Source: Burkholderia sp. (GTDB taxonomy: Bacteria > Pseudomonadota > Gammaproteobacteria > Burkholderiales > Burkholderiaceae). From it: a stretch of 64,000 bases of DNA. A program made the translations under genes and the position numbers. Each line of letters opens with the position of its first letter. Position 1 is the first letter of the stretch. Below, piece after piece: positions 60,235-64,000 of this stretch. Location of the stretch: contig JAIRVP010000079.1 of the NCBI GenBank assembly GCA_031253835.1, positions 1 through 64,000 of the forward strand, given 5' to 3'. The notes below the pieces were generated by a model. That model was given only the letters and a program-made list of their open reading frames with translations. It had not been told where the DNA came from and did not search any database.

Positions 60235-62160
60235 CTACGCCTGAATACCCACCCAACCGCTGTCAGGCCGCAGGTAGTGAAGATCGCGGTGGAAGCGAGT
60301 ATACCCAACCCGATCGAAGAACTCGAGAATCTGGATCGCACGCTTGCGGCCGAGCCCCGTCGCATCGCGGAATGTCGCGGCATCGAGCCCGCCGCCGCGC
60401 GACGGCGCGAGATGCGCGACCAGCCCTGCCAGCTCGCGCGCGACGTCCGCGTGATAGAACAGGTCGCGCACGACCTGGTGCACGTCGCCGCGCCGCGCGA
60501 GCTTGCGCAGCAACGCGCGCACCGCGTCCTCGGCGGCACCCGTGTCGCGCGCCAGGTCGCGCACCCACGGCGGATCGAAGCGCCCCGCATGAATCAGCGG
60601 CAGCAGTTGCTGCGCCAGCGCTTCCTCGCGCGGCTCCAGGCTCACCGAATGCGACGGCAGATGCAGCCACGGCCCGCTGCGCGCGACCTCGCCGCCCGCC
60701 ACCAGCGCATCGACAAGTGCGCGCCACAGCGCATCGCCGACGAGCGGCGCAGCCATCCGCCGCAGGCGTGCGGCATCGAGCCCCTGCTCGTCGGGCATGC
60801 GTTCGTGGTACGTGCGCAGCGTCTCGATGGCCCGCATCTGCAGCGCACGCCAGTGCGCATGCGCAATCACCGCACCGTCGTTCGACGCGGCATCGCGCTG
60901 CCCGATCGCCAGCGCGTCGTCCGGCAACGCCAGCGCGTTCGGCGCGAATCCCGTCAGATGCGTGAGCGTCGCGCGCGGCATGCCCAGCGGCGCCTGCGCG
61001 AGCAGCGCATCGAGACGCCCTTCGTCGAGCCACGCGGCCAGCGCATCGAGCCACGCGCGGCGCGCGGGCGTGCGGCGCTTGCGGGCCGGCCCGAACGGAT
61101 CGAGCACACGGCCGCCGCCGACGGTACGCGTCGCTTGCGGATTGCGGACGATGAAGCGGTCGCCCGGCAGCGCGAACACCGGCTCGTCGAACACCAGTTG
61201 CACGCGCATCCGCTGGCCGGCCGCGAGCGTGTCGCCGTCGAGCAGCGCGACATGGGCGACGCGATGCAGCGTGCCGAGGTGAACGTGCAGCGGCGCCCAG
61301 TGCGTCAGCGTCAGCCCGGCATCGGCGAGCAGCGTCAGCTCGACGTCCAGGCGCGGCGACGTCGCGACGAGCCGCGCATCGGCGACGGTGTCGCCGCGCT
61401 CGACGTCGGCCTTGTCGATGCCGGCGAGATTCAGCGCGCAACGTTCGCCCGCGCGGCCGGTCTCGACCGGCCGGTTCTGCGCATGGATGCTGCGCACGCG
61501 CGCCGCGCGGCCCGTGCGCACGATCGCGAGCGTATCGCCCGTCGCGGCGCGGCCCGCGAATGCGGTGCCCGTCACGACCGTACCCTGCCCCGCGAGCGTG
61601 AACACGCGGTCGACCGCGAGCCGGAACAGCCCGTCGTCGCGGCGCGCGCGCCACGCGATCGCCGCATCGGCCAGGTGCTGCTTCAACGCGGCAACGCCCC
61701 GATCGTCCGTTGCCGTCGCCCGCGTCTCGAAGATCGGCACGCCGGCCAGCGTCGAGTCGTGCAGCCATGCGGCGATCTCGTCGCGCACCTCGGCCACGCG
61801 CGCGGCATCGACGCGATCGCATTTGGTCAGCGCGACGGCGCCATGCGTGACGCCGAGCAGTTGCAGGATCGCGAGATGCTCGCGCGTCTGCGGCATCACG
61901 CCGTCGTCGGCGGCAATCACGAGCAGCGCGAAGTCGATCCCGCACGCGCCGGCCGCCATCGTATGAATCAGCTTCTCGTGGCCCGGCACGTCGATCAGGC
62001 CGAGCACGTCGCCGTTGTCGAGCGGCGTATACGCATAGCCGAGTTCGATCGAGATGCCGCGCGCCTTCTCTTCCTTCAGGCGGTCGGTATCGACGCCCGT
62101 CAGCGCGCGCGCCAGCGTCGTCTTGCCGTGGTCGATGTGCCCTGCGGTCCCGACGATCAT
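60235..62160 (-). CDS. selB: Selenocysteine-specific elongation factor SelB
   Basis: A 641-residue GTPase that brings Sec-tRNA to UGA codons next to a SECIS hairpin. G1 GTAGHIDHGKTTL, the switch region IELGYAY, G3 DVPGHEKLI and G4 TKCD are present; EF-Tu-like domains 2-3 follow (to about 330), then winged-helix domains that bind SECIS RNA (FYHADVARELAGLVAHL to the end). The ATG at 62160 overlaps the selA stop. Full length for the family. Confidence 0.97.
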   Translation of the reverse strand: MIVGTAGHIDHGKTTLARALTGVDTDRLKEEKARGISIELGYAYTPLDNGDVLGLIDVPGHEKLIHTMAAGACGIDFALLVIAADDGVMPQTREHLAILQLLGVTHGAVALTKCDRVDAARVAEVRDEIAAWLHDSTLAGVPIFETRATATDDRGVAALKQHLADAAIAWRARRDDGLFRLAVDRVFTLAGQGTVVTGTAFAGRAATGDTLAIVRTGRAARVRSIHAQNRPVETGRAGERCALNLAGIDKADVERGDTVADARLVATSPRLDVELTLLADAGLTLTHWAPLHVHLGTLHRVAHVALLDGDTLAAGQRMRVQLVFDEPVFALPGDRFIVRNPQATRTVGGGRVLDPFGPARKRRTPARRAWLDALAAWLDEGRLDALLAQAPLGMPRATLTHLTGFAPNALALPDDALAIGQRDAASNDGAVIAHAHWRALQMRAIETLRTYHERMPDEQGLDAARLRRMAAPLVGDALWRALVDALVAGGEVARSGPWLHLPSHSVSLEPREEALAQQLLPLIHAGRFDPPWVRDLARDTGAAEDAVRALLRKLARRGDVHQVVRDLFYHADVARELAGLVAHLAPSRGGGLDAATFRDATGLGRKRAIQILEFFDRVGYTRFHRDLHYLRPDSGWVGIQA

Positions 62161-63596
62161 GCAGCTGGCCCTGCGAGCGTCGCGCATTGCGCGACGAGCG
62201 CCGCTTCGTCGGCGGCTTCGAGGCAGCGCAGGTCGAGCCGCAGCGCGTTGTCGGCGACGCGGCCGATCACCGGGCGCGGCCATTCGCGCAGCCGCTTCTC
62301 CAGTTGCGCGAGTGCGCGGCCGCCGCGCTTGCCGTCCGCCGTGCGCACGACGAGCCCGGCGCTCGGCAGTTGATCGACCGGCAGCGCACCGCTGCCGATC
62401 TGGCTGAACATCGGCTCGACCGTCACGTCGAAATCGCTGCCGAGCGCCCCCTGCAGCGCCGGACGCACGCGTTCGGCGGCCTCGGCGATCTCGCGCTGCG
62501 GCCGCGTCAGCAAGCGCAGCGTCGTGAGCCGGTCGCGCAGGAATTCGGGCGACTGGTACAGGCGCAGCACGGGCTCGAGCGCCGCGAGCGTCAGCTTGCC
62601 GACGCGCAGCGCGCGCTTGAGCGGATGTTTCTTGATCTTCGCGATCAGCGCGCGATCGCCGACGATCAGGCCGGCCTGCGGCCCGCCGAGCAGCTTGTCG
62701 CCGCTGAACGTGACAACGTTTGCTCCGGCGGCAACCGTTTCCTGCACGGTCGTCTCATGCGGCAGGCCCCATTGCGACAGGTCGGCAAGCGTGCCGCTGC
62801 CGAGATCGACGGCGACCGGCACGCCGCGCTCGCGCGCGAGCGGCGCGAGTTCGGCGAGCGTCGCCTCCTTCGTGAAGCCGCTGATCGCGTAGTTGCTGCA
62901 GTGCACCTTCATCAGCAGCGCCGTGCGCGGGCCGATCGCGTCCGCGTAGTCGCGCAGATGCGTGCGGTTGGTCGTGCCGACCTCGCGCAGCTTCGCGCCG
63001 GCGCGGCTCATGATGTCGGGAATGCGGAACGCGCCGCCGATCTCGACCAGCTCGCCGCGCGACACGACGACTTCCCGCTTCGTCGCGAGCGCCGACAGCG
63101 TCAGCAGCACGGCCGCCGCATTGTTGTTGACGACGGTCGCGGCTTCCGCGCCGGTCAGTTCGCACAGCAGAGCGTCGATCAGGTCGTCGCGATCGCCGCG
63201 GCGGCCCGTGGCGAGATCGAATTCGAGGTTGACGGGCTGCGTGAGCGCGTCGACCACCGCGCGCACCGCGTCGTCGGGCAACAGCGCACGCCCGAGGTTC
63301 GTGTGCAGCACGGTGCCGGTCAGGTTGAACACGGCACGCACCGCGCCCGTGCTCTGCGCGGCCAGCGTGCGCGCGACGGTGACGGCGATGCGCGGCTCGT
63401 CGAGCGGCTCGGCCGCGGCCGGATCGTGCTGCGCGGCGGACCGCCAGCGCGCCAGTTCGGCGCGGACGGCGTTCAGCACGCGCGTACGGCCATAGTCCGC
63501 GATCAGCGGTTGCAACGGTGCCGACGACAGCACGCGCTCGACGGACGGCACGCGCGCCAGCACCGCATTCAATTCATTCACACCCGGTTCGGTCAC
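62157..63596 (-). CDS. selA: L-seryl-tRNA(Sec) selenium transferase SelA
   Basis: A 479-residue decameric PLP enzyme converting Ser-tRNA(Sec) to Sec-tRNA(Sec) with selenophosphate. N-terminal tRNA-binding part PSVERVLSS, FNLTGTVLHTNLGRALL, NNNAAAVLLTLSALA, VGTTNRTHLRDY and FSGDKLLGGPQAGLIVG with the PLP Lys are all characteristic. It is coupled to selB by a four-base overlap and follows fdhE after 75 bases. Confidence 0.97.
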   Translation of the reverse strand: MTEPGVNELNAVLARVPSVERVLSSAPLQPLIADYGRTRVLNAVRAELARWRSAAQHDPAAAEPLDEPRIAVTVARTLAAQSTGAVRAVFNLTGTVLHTNLGRALLPDDAVRAVVDALTQPVNLEFDLATGRRGDRDDLIDALLCELTGAEAATVVNNNAAAVLLTLSALATKREVVVSRGELVEIGGAFRIPDIMSRAGAKLREVGTTNRTHLRDYADAIGPRTALLMKVHCSNYAISGFTKEATLAELAPLARERGVPVAVDLGSGTLADLSQWGLPHETTVQETVAAGANVVTFSGDKLLGGPQAGLIVGDRALIAKIKKHPLKRALRVGKLTLAALEPVLRLYQSPEFLRDRLTTLRLLTRPQREIAEAAERVRPALQGALGSDFDVTVEPMFSQIGSGALPVDQLPSAGLVVRTADGKRGGRALAQLEKRLREWPRPVIGRVADNALRLDLRCLEAADEAALVAQCATLAGPAA

Positions 63597-63671
63597 GTAG
63601 TGGTGGCTCCAGTCTCATGCTTTGCAGTCGGCCGGCGCCGGCGCTCGCGCACCGCCCCCGGCCTCGTGCCG

Positions 63672-64000
63672 TCAGTCCGCTTCCCGCGCGACGTCCGGCC
63701 ACAGCAGCGGGTTCGGCGAACTGCGCTGGTAGCCGGCCTCGTTCATCAGCAGGTCGAGCGTGAGACTCGCGAGATCGTCCGCGAGCGGCTCGAACTCGTA
63801 ATCTTTATCCTGATAGCCGATCTTGCGATAGGTCTTGCACTCGTCACACGATTCGGCCTTGACGGCTTCGCTGCCGCCTTCGATGCCGTGATACGCGATG
63901 CCCTTCGTCGAATCGCAGTGCGAGCACTTCGTGCGCACCATGTGCCACTCGGTCGTGCACAGCCCGCATTGCAGGAAACGGTAGCCCTGGTACGGGCCGC
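63672..64000 (-). CDS. fdhE: Formate dehydrogenase accessory protein FdhE, C-terminal part
   Basis: The last roughly 109 residues of FdhE; the start lies beyond the right edge. It shows the rubredoxin-like metal-binding Cys pairs: CGLCTTEWHMVRTKCSHCDS and ESCDECKTYRKI, then the usual ADDLASLTLDLLMNEAGYQRSSPNPLLWP end. FdhE helps mature selenium-dependent formate dehydrogenases. Its place before selA-selB-selC suggests an fdh operon just upstream, outside the window. Confidence 0.93.
   Translation of the reverse strand, partial: GPYQGYRFLQCGLCTTEWHMVRTKCSHCDSTKGIAYHGIEGGSEAVKAESCDECKTYRKIGYQDKDYEFEPLADDLASLTLDLLMNEAGYQRSSPNPLLWPDVAREAD

Overview
The window is GC-rich, densely coded chromosomal DNA. 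Many genes are joined by 4-base ATGA or GTGA stop/start overlaps. The gene content (a complete tad pilus locus, an ESPR-type trimeric autotransporter, many LysR regulators, sulfonate uptake genes and a selC-selB-selA-fdhE block) fits a betaproteobacterium, most likely the Burkholderia cepacia complex and probably a secondary replicon. That placement is an inference from gene families and sequence recall; no search was run.

Layout. 1-0.9 kb: 5' part of an IS605/IS1341-type tnpB with a hairpin end. 0.9-8.7 kb: Asp/Glu-hydantoin racemase-superfamily enzyme, LysR, DUF1090 protein, AEC transporter, DHA2 drug exporter with a divergent LysR, an orphan sulfonate-type binding protein and a NinX-like protein. 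8.9-11.3 kb: GT2 and GT87 glycosyltransferases. 11.3-21.8 kb: a twelve-gene tad/cpa operon on the minus strand (flp, cpaA, cpaB, cpaC, cpaD-like, cpaE, cpaF, tadB, tadC, tadD, tadE, tadG), read from a promoter near 22.03 kb. 22.4-28.3 kb: a sulfonate/sulfate-ester module (binding protein, two permeases, ATPase, two TauD-type dioxygenases). 28.3-33 kb: DppA-like binding protein, DUF427, another sulfonate-type binding protein, a glycolipid-binding-like protein and a BamE-like lipoprotein. 33-36 kb: a 969-residue trimeric autotransporter adhesin.

36.5-43.8 kb is a polyamine/acid-stress locus: LysR, PotE-type putrescine/ornithine antiporter, AdiA-type arginine decarboxylase and a divergent SpeC-type ornithine decarboxylase. 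44-45.2 kb holds an MFS exporter. 45.2-53.6 kb is a seven-gene glycerol-type operon (MFS transporter, FGGY kinase, GlpD, AGPS-like FAD enzyme, GlpP, ABM-domain protein, iron alcohol dehydrogenase) with a striking inverted-repeat leader. 53.8-57.5 kb has two SDR proteins, each paired with a divergent LysR; the second SDR lacks the catalytic Tyr/Lys. 57.6-60 kb has an NCS2 purine permease, a Nudix hydrolase apparently read from a leaderless promoter, and a small membrane protein. 60.1-64 kb has tRNA-Sec, selB, selA and the end of fdhE, so the organism can insert selenocysteine, presumably into a formate dehydrogenase encoded just outside the window.

Nothing in the window is a wholly new kind of system. 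The best leads are the glycerol-operon leader beside an antiterminator gene, the palindrome between the two decarboxylase genes, the single-cysteine racemase-superfamily enzyme, the active-site-less SDR, the TnpB with an altered RuvC-II motif, and the lipoprotein paired with the adhesin.
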